The notes under the pieces were generated by a model, which made no database searches, was not told the DNA's origin, and was given only the letters and a program-made list of their open reading frames with translations. From Floridanema evergladense (GTDB taxonomy: Bacteria > Cyanobacteriota > Cyanobacteriia > Cyanobacteriales > Aerosakkonemataceae): a DNA stretch of 64,000 nt. The stretch lies in NCBI RefSeq assembly GCF_041929205.1, contig NZ_JBHFNT010000072.1. One strand, written 5' to 3'. The position numbers and the translations under genes were made by a program. Positions 7,672 through 16,759 of this stretch are shown piece by piece (the stretch's first letter is position 1; each line of letters opens with the position of its first letter).

Positions 7672-10600
7672 ATGATGAACAGTAACACAGTACCTCAAAC
7701 ACAAGGCTTATACGATCCGCAATTGGAACATGATGCTTGCGGTGTGGGATTCATTGTCCATCAGAAGGGCAAAAAATCCCATGAAATTGTTGAACAAGGA
7801 TTAACAATTCTCTTAAACTTAGATCACCGGGGCGCTTGCGGTTGTGAAGCAAATACCGGAGACGGCGCAGGTATTTTGCTGCAAATACCGCACAAGTTTT
7901 TCCAGAAAGTTGCAGCAGCAGAAGGATTTTCCTTGCCAGAACCGGGACAATATGGAGTAGGGATGATATATTGTTCTCCAGATCCTGCGGTTCGGCAAAA
8001 AGGTCAAGAATATTTTGCAGGAGTAGTTGCGGAAGAAGGACAGAAAGTGTTAGGTTGGCGTGACGTACCCACAGATAACTCTTCATTGGGTAACACAGCA
8101 AAGTCTAGCGAACCCTTCATGCGCCAGGTTTTTATTCAACGTTCTGCTAATCTTGTTGATGATTGGGCGTTTGAGAGAAAATTGTATGTGATTCGCAAGC
8201 GCACGCACATGGCGATTCGTGCATCTCACATCGATCCGATGTGGTATCCTAGTAGTTTATCTTCGCGGACGATCGTCTACAAAGGAATGTTGATGCCTGT
8301 GCAAGTAGGACAATATTACCCCGATTTGCACGATCCCGATCTCGAAAGTGCATTGGCGTTAGTTCACTCGCGCTTTAGTACCAACACTTTCCCCAGTTGG
8401 GAACGCGCACACCCCTACCGCTACATCGCCCACAACGGCGAAATCAACACATTGCGGGGTAACATTAACTGGATGCACGCTAGACAATCTTTGTTTGAGT
8501 CGGAATTGTTTGGCGATGACATTAAGAAGATCAAGCCAGTTATTAATATAGATGGAAGTGACTCGCTGATTTTCGATAACGCCTTGGAATTAATGGTTTT
8601 GGCGGGACGTTCCTTACCTCATGCGGTAATGATGATGATACCAGAACCTTGGACGGCGCATGAATCAATGAGTCCAGAGAAAAAGGCGTTTTACAAGTAT
8701 CATTCTTGTTTGATGGAACCTTGGGATGGTCCGGCTTCGATCGCCTTCACTGATGGTACGATGATGGGAGCAGTTCTCGATCGCAACGGTTTACGCCCTT
8801 CTCGTTACTACGTCACCAAAGATGACTTAGTAATTATGGCATCAGAAGCCGGAGTATTACCCATTGAACCAGAAAGGGTAGCTTTGAAAGGACGGTTAGA
8901 ACCGGGAAGAATGTTCCTCGTCAATATGGAAGAAGGAAGAATCATCGCCGACGAGGAAATCAAAAATAAAATTGTCAGCGAACATCCTTACGCCGAATGG
9001 ATTAAGGATAACATGGTAGAACTGGCGAAACTAGAAACTCCCAATGTAGGACAGGCATCCTGCCTGTCATCCCCAGTCCCCAACCTAACACAACGTCAAA
9101 CCGCATTTGGTTACACCTTTGAAGAGTTGCGGTTGCTGTTAACTCCGATGGCGAGAGATGGAGTGGAAGCAGTTGGCGCGATGGGTGCGGATACACCTTT
9201 GGCGGTATTGAGCGATCGACCAAAAATACTCTACGATTACTTTAAGCAATTATTTGCTCAAGTGACAAATCCGCCGATCGATTCTATCAGAGAAGAGATT
9301 ATCACATCGGCAGAAACTACGATCGGTGCAGAAAGAAATTTACTCAACCCAGTTCCAGAAAGCTGTCATTTAATTGAGTTGAAAAGCCCAATTTTGAGTG
9401 ATGAAGATTTGGTGAAACTCAAATATATTAATGAAGGCGGATTTAAATCCATTACCTTGCCAATTTTGTTCGATCCCAAAGCGGGAGTCAAGGGATTGGA
9501 AAGTGCGATGGAAGAGATTTTCCAGAAGGCGGATGCGGCGATCGCAGATGGAGTGAGTATAATTATTTTGAGCGATCGAGATATCGACAAAGATAATGCA
9601 CCCATTCCCGCACTTTTAGCAGTTTCCGGTTTACATCACCACTTGATTCGAGAAGGTACGCGCACCAGAGTTGGATTAGTTTTAGAATCAGGTGAACCGA
9701 GAGAAGTGCATCATTATGCAACTTTGATTGGTTACGGTTGCGGCGCGATTAATCCATATCTGGCATTTGAGACGATCGCAGATATGATTAACGAAGGACT
9801 AATCCTCAACGTTGATTATAAAACCGCTTGTAAGAATTACATCAAAGCAGCAACCAAAGGTGTAATCAAAGTCGCTTCCAAGATTGGGATTTCTACCATT
9901 CAAAGTTATCGCGGTGCCCAAATTTTTGAAGCCATTGGATTGAACAAAGCAGTCATCGACAAATATTTTACTTGGACAGCATCGCGGATTGAAGGCGCAG
10001 ATTTAGAAGTTATTGCTCAAGAAGCAATTTTACGACATTCTCATGCCTTTCCCGATCGCGAAGTCAACGGACACACCCTCGACGTTGGTGGCGAATATCA
10101 ATGGCGCAAAGAAGGCGAAGCGCACTTATTTAGTCCCGAAACAATTCACACCTTACAAAAAGCAGTTCGTACCGGAAACTACGAAACCTTCAAACAATAC
10201 GCCAAACTAGTAAACGAACAAGGGAAAAAACATTTCACCTTGCGCGGATTGTTAGAATTCAAACCACGTAAACCAATCCCCATTGACGAAGTTGAACCGA
10301 TAGAAGAAATCATGAAACGCTTTAAAACAGGCGCAATGAGTTACGGTTCAATTTCCAAAGAAGCCCATGAAAGTCTTGCTATTGCCATGAATCGCATTGG
10401 AGGCAAGTCTAACACAGGAGAAGGCGGAGAAGATCCCGATCGTTACACTTGGACAAACGAACAAGGCGACTCCAAAAATAGTGCTATCAAACAAGTAGCT
10501 TCAGGACGTTTTGGCGTAACGAGTTTGTACCTTTCCCAAGCGCGGGAATTACAAATTAAAATGGCGCAAGGGGCGAAACCTGGAGAAGGCGGACAATTAC

Positions 10601-12273
10601 CCGGACGAAAAGTGTATCCTTGGATTGCGAAAGTGCGTCACTCAACCCCCGGAGTAGGTTTAATTTCCCCACCGCCTCACCATGACATTTACTCAATTGA
10701 AGATTTAGCCGAACTGATTCACGATTTAAAGAATGCGAATCGGGAAGCGAGAGTTAGTGTAAAATTAGTTTCGGAAGTTGGAGTTGGTACGATCGCAGCA
10801 GGAGTAGCCAAAGCCCACGCCGACGTTGTGTTAATCTCCGGTTATGACGGAGGAACAGGCGCATCACCGCAAACCTCCATCAAACACGCAGGTTTACCTT
10901 GGGAACTCGGACTCGCCGAAACTCACCAAACCCTAGTTTTAAACAACTTACGCAGTCGCATCGCCGTAGAAACCGATGGACAAATGAAAACCGGAAGGGA
11001 TGTAGTAGTTGCAGCATTACTAGGTGCAGAAGAATTTGGTTTTGCAACCGCACCTCTGGTTACACTCGGTTGCATCATGATGCGTGTTTGTCACCTTAAC
11101 ACCTGCCCCGCTGGAATTGCAACTCAAAACCCACAGTTACGCCAAGCCTTCACAGGCGACCCCGAACATACGGTAAACTTTATGAAGTTCATCGCCACAG
11201 AAGTTCGGGAACTAATGGCGCAACTAGGTTTCCGCAGCATCAACGAAATGGTAGGACGAACCGACATTTTAGAACCGAAAAAAGCCGTTGAACATTGGAA
11301 AGCCAAAAACATCGACCTTTCTAAGATTTTATATCAACCGGAAGTCGGCCCGGAAGTCGGTCGTTATTGCCAGATTCCCCAAGATCACGGTTTAGACAAA
11401 TCTCTCGATATTACAGTATTGTTGGATTTGTGTCGTGGTGCGATCGAAAAAGGCGAAAAAGTTAAAGCCACCCTACCCATCAAAAACATCAACCGAGTCG
11501 TCGGAACAATCTTAGGAAACGAAATCACCAAACGCCACTGGGAAGGACTTCCAGAAGACACAGTACACCTACATTTCCAAGGAAGTGCAGGACAAAGCTT
11601 CGGCGCATTCGTACCCAAAGGCGTAACCTTAGAACTAGAAGGCGACGCAAACGACTACTTAGGAAAAGGCTTAAGCGGTGGAAAAATCATCGTTTATCCC
11701 TCCAAACTTTCCACCTTCGTCCCCGAAGAAAACATCATCATTGGAAACGTCGCCTTCTACGGCGCAACAAAAGGCGAAGCATACATCAACGGTATAGCTG
11801 GCGAACGCTTCTGCGTCCGCAACTCCGGCGTAAACACCGTCGTCGAAGCAGTCGGAGATCACGGTTGCGAATACATGACAGGCGGAAAAGTCGTAGTCTT
11901 AGGAAAAACCGGACGCAACTTCGCCGCCGGAATGAGTGGAGGAGTAGCCTACATCCTCGACGAAACAGGCGACTTCGCCACCCGCTGTAACACCCAAATG
12001 GCGGACATCGAACCCCTCGACTTAGAGGATATCGAAACCATCCACCAAATGATCCAAAAACACCGCGAGTACACCGGAAGCAAAAAAGCCGCCAAAGTAC
12101 TTGACAATTGGGAAGAAATGGTATCCAAATTCGTCAAAGTCATGCCCCGCGACTACAAACGAGTCCTCGAATGCTTAAAACGCGCATTTGAATCCGGCTT
12201 AAGCGGAGACGAAGCATTAGCCGCAGCCTTTGAAGAAAACGCCCGCGACGTTTCTCGGATAGGCGGAAGCTAA
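7672..12273 (+). CDS. gltB: Glutamate synthase large subunit (GOGAT)
   Basis: Converts glutamine plus 2-oxoglutarate to two glutamates, the second step of ammonium assimilation. The 1533-aa protein has an N-terminal class II glutamine amidotransferase domain with the nucleophilic Cys in EHDACGVGF (about residue 23), the central and FMN-binding synthase domains (about 430-1190; KPGEGGQLPG, GYDGGTGASP), a 3Fe-4S site in CIMMRVCHLNTCPAG (about 1135) and the C-terminal GXGXG beta-helix domain. A gltD gene lies 4.5 kb downstream, so this is probably the pyridine-nucleotide enzyme's large subunit rather than the ferredoxin-only form; the two are similar in sequence. The start is ATG 7672 or 7675. 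Residues about 459-472 derive from a genomic repeat. Confidence 0.93.
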   Translation: MMNSNTVPQTQGLYDPQLEHDACGVGFIVHQKGKKSHEIVEQGLTILLNLDHRGACGCEANTGDGAGILLQIPHKFFQKVAAAEGFSLPEPGQYGVGMIYCSPDPAVRQKGQEYFAGVVAEEGQKVLGWRDVPTDNSSLGNTAKSSEPFMRQVFIQRSANLVDDWAFERKLYVIRKRTHMAIRASHIDPMWYPSSLSSRTIVYKGMLMPVQVGQYYPDLHDPDLESALALVHSRFSTNTFPSWERAHPYRYIAHNGEINTLRGNINWMHARQSLFESELFGDDIKKIKPVINIDGSDSLIFDNALELMVLAGRSLPHAVMMMIPEPWTAHESMSPEKKAFYKYHSCLMEPWDGPASIAFTDGTMMGAVLDRNGLRPSRYYVTKDDLVIMASEAGVLPIEPERVALKGRLEPGRMFLVNMEEGRIIADEEIKNKIVSEHPYAEWIKDNMVELAKLETPNVGQASCLSSPVPNLTQRQTAFGYTFEELRLLLTPMARDGVEAVGAMGADTPLAVLSDRPKILYDYFKQLFAQVTNPPIDSIREEIITSAETTIGAERNLLNPVPESCHLIELKSPILSDEDLVKLKYINEGGFKSITLPILFDPKAGVKGLESAMEEIFQKADAAIADGVSIIILSDRDIDKDNAPIPALLAVSGLHHHLIREGTRTRVGLVLESGEPREVHHYATLIGYGCGAINPYLAFETIADMINEGLILNVDYKTACKNYIKAATKGVIKVASKIGISTIQSYRGAQIFEAIGLNKAVIDKYFTWTASRIEGADLEVIAQEAILRHSHAFPDREVNGHTLDVGGEYQWRKEGEAHLFSPETIHTLQKAVRTGNYETFKQYAKLVNEQGKKHFTLRGLLEFKPRKPIPIDEVEPIEEIMKRFKTGAMSYGSISKEAHESLAIAMNRIGGKSNTGEGGEDPDRYTWTNEQGDSKNSAIKQVASGRFGVTSLYLSQARELQIKMAQGAKPGEGGQLPGRKVYPWIAKVRHSTPGVGLISPPPHHDIYSIEDLAELIHDLKNANREARVSVKLVSEVGVGTIAAGVAKAHADVVLISGYDGGTGASPQTSIKHAGLPWELGLAETHQTLVLNNLRSRIAVETDGQMKTGRDVVVAALLGAEEFGFATAPLVTLGCIMMRVCHLNTCPAGIATQNPQLRQAFTGDPEHTVNFMKFIATEVRELMAQLGFRSINEMVGRTDILEPKKAVEHWKAKNIDLSKILYQPEVGPEVGRYCQIPQDHGLDKSLDITVLLDLCRGAIEKGEKVKATLPIKNINRVVGTILGNEITKRHWEGLPEDTVHLHFQGSAGQSFGAFVPKGVTLELEGDANDYLGKGLSGGKIIVYPSKLSTFVPEENIIIGNVAFYGATKGEAYINGIAGERFCVRNSGVNTVVEAVGDHGCEYMTGGKVVVLGKTGRNFAAGMSGGVAYILDETGDFATRCNTQMADIEPLDLEDIETIHQMIQKHREYTGSKKAAKVLDNWEEMVSKFVKVMPRDYKRVLECLKRAFESGLSGDEALAAAFEENARDVSRIGGS
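9046..9085 (+). repeat. Palindromic repeat embedded in frame in gltB
   Basis: The hairpin GACAGGCA-TCC-TGCCTGTC (9050-9068), followed by ATCCCCAGTCCCCAACCT, lies inside gltB and encodes VGQASCLSSPVPNL. The GACAGGC and CCCCAGTCCCC parts match the intergenic repeat family, for example near 21.89 kb. The surrounding protein is conserved, so the insertion sits in a tolerant linker. Confidence 0.65.
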
Positions 12274-12353
12274 AACCTTTTTTGGTAGTAGGTAATAGGT
12301 AATAGGAAAACCAACTACCTATTACCCACTACCAAATCTCTTTCTTCTTCTTC

Positions 12354-12497
12354 CTTCGTGTCCTTCGTGTCTTCGTGGTTCAAAAAAAATCTTATTTTCA
12401 CCATAATAAACTCCTCTTTCTTCTCTCTGCGTCCTCTGCGTCTCTGCGGTTTCAAAAAAAGATCTTTTTTAACCACGAAGACACGAAGGACACGAAG
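12354..12497. repeat. Perfect 27-bp inverted repeat flanking 90 bp
   Basis: CTTCGTGTCCTTCGTGTC plus TTCGTGGTT (12354-12380) is repeated exactly inverted at 12471-12497. The middle holds TGCGTCCTCTGCGTCTCTGCGG, and both arms abut A/T tracts. Related fragments occur at about 29.3 and 30.2 kb. It looks like a foldback or MITE-type element at the left edge of the inserted R-M block. The gap 12274-12610 holds no gene. Confidence 0.7.
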
Positions 12498-12610
12498 AAA
12501 GAGAAGAAGAATTTTATGGGTGCAACCGCCTGTATAATTGTTACTTGCATAATATCGCGTTTCTAAACTTGTTTATTAGTAAAAATTTGATTTATTTAAG
12601 AGGTGAAAAG

Positions 12611-15600
12611 TTGCCTAGAAATAGTAGACAAAAAAAACAACCAGAAGATCCTTTGGCAAAATGGCTAGCTTTGGATTGGGATCGACCTGAGCGATCGTAC
12701 AATCCAGACGTGCGAGACTTTTTAGCAGCATTACTGAACTATCCAAAAGAGCGAGTAGTCACAGAAGATTCAAGTGGTGGTGGCTATCCAGATATTAAAC
12801 TCCTAACTCCCGAAAAAATTTCTTGGGTAGTCGGAGATTTGAAAAAAGATGATACTGAACTAACGACTAAAAAAGGCCGAACAAAACTCTGGAACCAAAA
12901 ACGTAAATATGTTGAAGGTTTAACTCGATATGTTTTATTTTTAACGGCTCATTATCTTTGGATTGTTTTGCCAAATGGCGAACCAGTTGCAGGTTTTGAA
13001 AACCCGTTGGACTTATCCACAACAACTTTTGAGCAATTAAAAGAAACACTTCAATTTATTTCCTCAGAACAAGCAGAACATAGTAATCTGTGGACTACTT
13101 TTATTGAAGGAAAGTTGCCATACATTTATTTAAAACTTAATGATGCTGATACCTTAGAAAGACTACGGGAAGACTTACAAATTAGTTTTGCTGAATTAAG
13201 TGAAGCAGGAGAACAAGCAATTTCTCAATTGCAGGAACAATACAAAGAATTCAAACAGGACGAAAATCACATACAACGTAATCTCATTGCTGCGGTAGAT
13301 AGCCAACGTCGCTCCTTAATGCGATTACGAAATAAGTTTAGTTTTCATCGCTATCTATTTGATGATATTTTACCTCAGTTTGAAGACCAATATGGTCGAG
13401 AAGTTAGCGCCAAAAATAGCAACCAAGCTAATGATAGAATTCGTGAAGCATTTGTTGCTGATTCGGTAGCAGTATTGATTGCTCGTGTATTATTTCTGAG
13501 ACTTATTGAGGATTTGGAATTAACCAAAAAACGACGACTTTCCAATGGAGGGCCAAAAGATTGGGCGGCTTTTGTAGATCAGTTAACTGGAGATGCTCGT
13601 GCGTTGGTGCGGCTGGTAGCTGAAGATGTGGGAAAATTATATAAAGAACCTTTTGAACGTAATGTTTTTGATTGGCTTTATCAGGCAAATGGCATTTTAG
13701 ATAGAGCATTGCAACGAGTGATTTTACGGTTTAATGCTTATGATTTTTCAGGATTATCTGAAGAAATTTTAGGTGATATTTACCAAGCTTTTTTACCTAC
13801 AGCAAAACGGAAGCGATTAGGAGAATTTTATACTCCTCCGTCAATTGTAAATTGGTTATTAGAGCAAACTATCTTTAGTCATGGTGATGGTAAATTGCTC
13901 GATCCTTCTTGTGGCAGCGGTTCTTTTTTAGTGCGTTATGTTCATCGTTGTTTAGAAGATGCTAAAACTAGAGGGCTGTCTCCAGATGATGTTTTGCCAG
14001 AACTACAAACTAATGTTTGGGGCTTTGATTTAAACCCTTTTGCTGCTTTCATTAGTCATTTCCAATTGATGTGGGCATTGCTTAGATTTAAACCTGTAAC
14101 TGAACCTCCACAAATTCATGTTTATAACTTAAATAGTTTGCTCAAAGATGCCGATCTTATCCCTATTTTGGGAGAAGGTTTTCTTCCTCCAGGTTCTAAA
14201 GAACGGGATGAAGGACAGTGGAAATATATTCTTGGCAACCCGCCTTACATCCGGGGTGAACGGATAAAATATAACGAAGAAATGCGGGGTTTATGGCAGC
14301 AAGTTTGGGGACAAAATTCTGATACGGGTTTAGTTTTTCTTTATCGCGCTTTAACTGAGTCTCTGGAATCTGGCGGTTTTCTGGGAATGGTGGTAAGTGG
14401 GGGTTATGCCAATTCTGAAGCAGCTGCAAAGGTTTGGAAATTACTTTATCCTAATCAAGAAGCTGCTTTAAGAAAATTAGTTTGGTTGGAATTTACAGAT
14501 CAACCTATTTGGGAGGTATCGCGTATTCCTTTGATTTTAGTAATTGAGAAAAAACCAGCCCAAGATGATGATCAAATAGAGCTATATGTTCCTTCAAAAT
14601 GGCCTAGCAACGAAGCACCTGTTAAAGTTAAGTACAAAGATTTTTTTGATTACAAAGTTAATCCAAGAGTTACTGAAGAGGCAAATCGTAACACGCGGGA
14701 AGGACTCTATGGCGAATATTTATTAACGCTATTACATCCCGAAGATGTGCCAATTTTGCGAAAGTTATATCCTAATGGCAATGGTGGTAATTTTGTTGAA
14801 TTGAAGGAAGCTGTTTCTCAACAATTAAGTCGGAATAATCGCCCGTTTTCTTGGACTTATGGAATTCAAAGGGGAGGAGCCGAAGTAACTTCAGAAGCAA
14901 CAGGAGATAAGCCTATTCAAGTGATTGCTGGACGCAGTTTAGCAGTAGGATGGCATGGTGAAGTAGCAGGATGGGTTGATCTGGAAGTAGTTAAAAATAG
15001 ACCAAATGGAAAGTTGAGTTTATGGGCTGATCGAGAACATCAAAACTTCTTAGCAGTGGCTAAGTTTACACAAGCTCCTACTGCTGCTGTTATTGGATTT
15101 AGCTCAGAAGAAAATTTTGCCGGATTAGATACTTTAATTGTTTCATTACCCAAAAATGATGGAACTCCGGCAGAAGCTATAGCAGCTTATCTAAATAGCA
15201 AGTTAGCACGATTCTATTGGGCAACTAAACTAAGAAGTGGAGTTATTCAAGGATACTATGCAACTTTTTATCCTCGTACTCTTGAAGCAATGCCTTGGGT
15301 GAGAAATCTAGATTCTCAAATTGAGCAACAATTAGTAGATAGTTATAATAATTTAGCTCAATTAGCAGCGATCGCCAAAAATAACCCTGATGAATGGTTA
15401 TTGTCTGAGGTGGAAACTCGAATTGAAACGAGTCGGTATAAATTAAGCGATCGCTCTTTAAATATTAATTTCACGTACTGGAGTACTGAAGATGTACAAG
15501 TTGAGGAATTAAGTTTAGATGGAAACTCGCTGCGAGCAGGTTTATTTTACATTCAACTAGTAGATGCTAATCTGGCAGAACTGGTATATAAACTACTCAC

Positions 15601-15916
15601 TCTCAATAGTGACGAAAATACTTCTATTTCTAGAAGCACAATTCAAAAATTATTAGTTCCCCAAAACTATGCTGATTTAATGGCAGAGTATAAACAACGC
15701 CTAGCTAGTTTTCAACAGGTAGAATCAGACTTTTTTGCAGTTCTCGATCGGATCGATCGAACAGTCTATGAAATGTTTAGTATTACCAATGAAGAAAAAC
15801 AGCATATTGAAACTCGCCTTGCCAGTTTCCCCTTGAATAAACTTCAACCTAGATATCCCTGGCAAACAGTCAGACCCAGACCAATTAGAGCTTACACTGA
15901 AGATCGGTTTTTATGA
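12611..15916 (+). CDS. Type IIG/IIL-like restriction-modification enzyme (nuclease plus N6-adenine methylase)
   Basis: One polypeptide that appears to cut and methylate DNA. Near the N-terminus, GGGYPDIKLL (about residue 57) and VVGDLKKDD (about 74) form a PD-(D/E)xK-like nuclease pattern with D-x-K. The methylase core has the SAM motif DPSCGSGSFL (about 430) and catalytic NPPYI (about 541). The C-terminal part (about 700-1090) looks like a target-recognition region. The TTG at 12611 is chosen because AAGAGGTG lies just upstream; the in-frame TTG at 12545 lacks such a site. The 1101-aa length suits Eco57I/MmeI-like enzymes. It splits gltB from gltD, so it was probably acquired. A BREX-type PglX is less likely, as no other BREX genes are present. 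Confidence 0.82.
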   Translation: MPRNSRQKKQPEDPLAKWLALDWDRPERSYNPDVRDFLAALLNYPKERVVTEDSSGGGYPDIKLLTPEKISWVVGDLKKDDTELTTKKGRTKLWNQKRKYVEGLTRYVLFLTAHYLWIVLPNGEPVAGFENPLDLSTTTFEQLKETLQFISSEQAEHSNLWTTFIEGKLPYIYLKLNDADTLERLREDLQISFAELSEAGEQAISQLQEQYKEFKQDENHIQRNLIAAVDSQRRSLMRLRNKFSFHRYLFDDILPQFEDQYGREVSAKNSNQANDRIREAFVADSVAVLIARVLFLRLIEDLELTKKRRLSNGGPKDWAAFVDQLTGDARALVRLVAEDVGKLYKEPFERNVFDWLYQANGILDRALQRVILRFNAYDFSGLSEEILGDIYQAFLPTAKRKRLGEFYTPPSIVNWLLEQTIFSHGDGKLLDPSCGSGSFLVRYVHRCLEDAKTRGLSPDDVLPELQTNVWGFDLNPFAAFISHFQLMWALLRFKPVTEPPQIHVYNLNSLLKDADLIPILGEGFLPPGSKERDEGQWKYILGNPPYIRGERIKYNEEMRGLWQQVWGQNSDTGLVFLYRALTESLESGGFLGMVVSGGYANSEAAAKVWKLLYPNQEAALRKLVWLEFTDQPIWEVSRIPLILVIEKKPAQDDDQIELYVPSKWPSNEAPVKVKYKDFFDYKVNPRVTEEANRNTREGLYGEYLLTLLHPEDVPILRKLYPNGNGGNFVELKEAVSQQLSRNNRPFSWTYGIQRGGAEVTSEATGDKPIQVIAGRSLAVGWHGEVAGWVDLEVVKNRPNGKLSLWADREHQNFLAVAKFTQAPTAAVIGFSSEENFAGLDTLIVSLPKNDGTPAEAIAAYLNSKLARFYWATKLRSGVIQGYYATFYPRTLEAMPWVRNLDSQIEQQLVDSYNNLAQLAAIAKNNPDEWLLSEVETRIETSRYKLSDRSLNINFTYWSTEDVQVEELSLDGNSLRAGLFYIQLVDANLAELVYKLLTLNSDENTSISRSTIQKLLVPQNYADLMAEYKQRLASFQQVESDFFAVLDRIDRTVYEMFSITNEEKQHIETRLASFPLNKLQPRYPWQTVRPRPIRAYTEDRFL

Positions 15917-15935
15917 AAATCAAGAAGAAGTAGAA

Positions 15936-16166
15936 ATGAAGAGTAATACTTGGCAAGAAACATTTGTTGAACAAAAAGTTAATTATACTCTGGAAATGGA
16001 GGGAAAATTCTTTATTATTGAGAACGTACCAGCACGAGTTTGTGTGGAAACTGGGGAACAGTTATTTTCTCCTGAAACAGTACAACGTATTCAGCAAATG
16101 ATTAGAGGAAAAGAAAAACCATCACGAATTATTGAAACACCAGTATACGAGTTTATGGCAGGTTAA
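15936..16166 (+). CDS. YgiT/MqsA-type antitoxin-like protein lacking its zinc cysteines
   Basis: A 76-aa protein similar to the YgiT-type (MqsA N-terminal) antitoxin domain: YTLEMEGKFFIIENVPARVC, then ETGEQLFSPETVQRIQ and the tail IETPVYEFMAG. The family normally binds zinc through two CxxC pairs. Here the first pair is absent and the second keeps only one Cys (VCVETGE). Such antitoxins usually accompany a DUF4258 toxin, but none is next to this gene. It follows the R-M gene by 19 bp and precedes DUF433 by 6 bp, so they are likely co-transcribed. Confidence 0.7.
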   Translation: MKSNTWQETFVEQKVNYTLEMEGKFFIIENVPARVCVETGEQLFSPETVQRIQQMIRGKEKPSRIIETPVYEFMAG

Positions 16167-16172
16167 TAACTT

Positions 16173-16466
16173 ATGGATTACCAGAAAATTATTACAATTG
16201 AACCGGGAAAACGCAGTGGCAAACCTTGTATTCGGGGAATGCGAATTACTGTGTATGATATTTTGGAATATCTTGCTGGTGGGATGACTGAAGAGGAGAT
16301 TTTAGAAGACTTTTCTGAACTTACATCTGAGGATATCAAAGCCTGTCTTGCTTTTGCAGCAGACACACGCCCTAAATTTGGGAGTGCAAAAGGCTTAATT
16401 GAAATGTCAAGAAGCGATCGGATACAAGGAAGGAAACACACTGTTTATTCATGGAGAGGAATATGA
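16173..16466 (+). CDS. DUF433 antitoxin-like protein with a DUF2281-like tail
   Basis: Residues 1-65 match the DUF433 antitoxin domain (GKRSGKPCIRGMRITVYDIL, MTEEEILEDFSEL, DIKACLAFAAD), a small HTH protein normally paired with a DUF5615 PIN-like toxin. From about residue 67 the sequence changes to PKFGSAKGLIEMS, which is the start of the C-terminal motif seen in DUF2281-type antitoxins, then runs on into RSDRIQGRKHTVYSWRGI of no known origin. This suggests two antitoxin genes fused by deletion. No toxin gene is adjacent. Confidence 0.75.
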   Translation: MDYQKIITIEPGKRSGKPCIRGMRITVYDILEYLAGGMTEEEILEDFSELTSEDIKACLAFAADTRPKFGSAKGLIEMSRSDRIQGRKHTVYSWRGI

Positions 16467-16469
16467 ATT

Positions 16470-16721
16470 ATGAAAAATGTTGTAATTTCTGAAGATTCTG
16501 CTGAAATTCGTGCCTTATTAGAACAAGCCCGTGATGAGGATATAATTGTGCAACTCACTGATGGCAGTAAATTTATTTTAAGTGCGGTTAATGATTTTGA
16601 AGTTGAGGTAGTAAAAACACGCCAAAACAAAAAGTTAATGGCACTATTGGATGAACGCGGTCAGCAAACACAAACAATTTCACTTGCTGAAGTCAAGCGA
16701 AAATTGAATCTCAGCGACTGA
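16470..16721 (+). CDS. Small antitoxin-like protein
   Basis: An 83-aa protein, MKNVVISEDSAEIRALLEQA..., with an LTDGSKFILSAVNDFEVEV middle and a NKKLMALLDERGQQT segment. It resembles small cyanobacterial proteins that precede PIN-type toxins, although I cannot name a family with certainty. It starts 3 bp after the DUF433 stop, with GGAGAGGAAT upstream. The next gene is gltD (38 bp on), so no toxin follows. It is likely an orphan or a remnant of a toxin-antitoxin pair. Confidence 0.55.
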   Translation: MKNVVISEDSAEIRALLEQARDEDIIVQLTDGSKFILSAVNDFEVEVVKTRQNKKLMALLDERGQQTQTISLAEVKRKLNLSD

Positions 16722-16759
16722 ATAATAATAAAGTTTTGTAATTTTTGAGGTAACAAACA

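Noticed and set aside
12375..12566. 63-codon ORF inside the 27-bp inverted repeat region
   Set aside because: Its sequence is the translated repeat (KKIFFNHEDTKDTKKEKK type); an artefact common to this repeat family.
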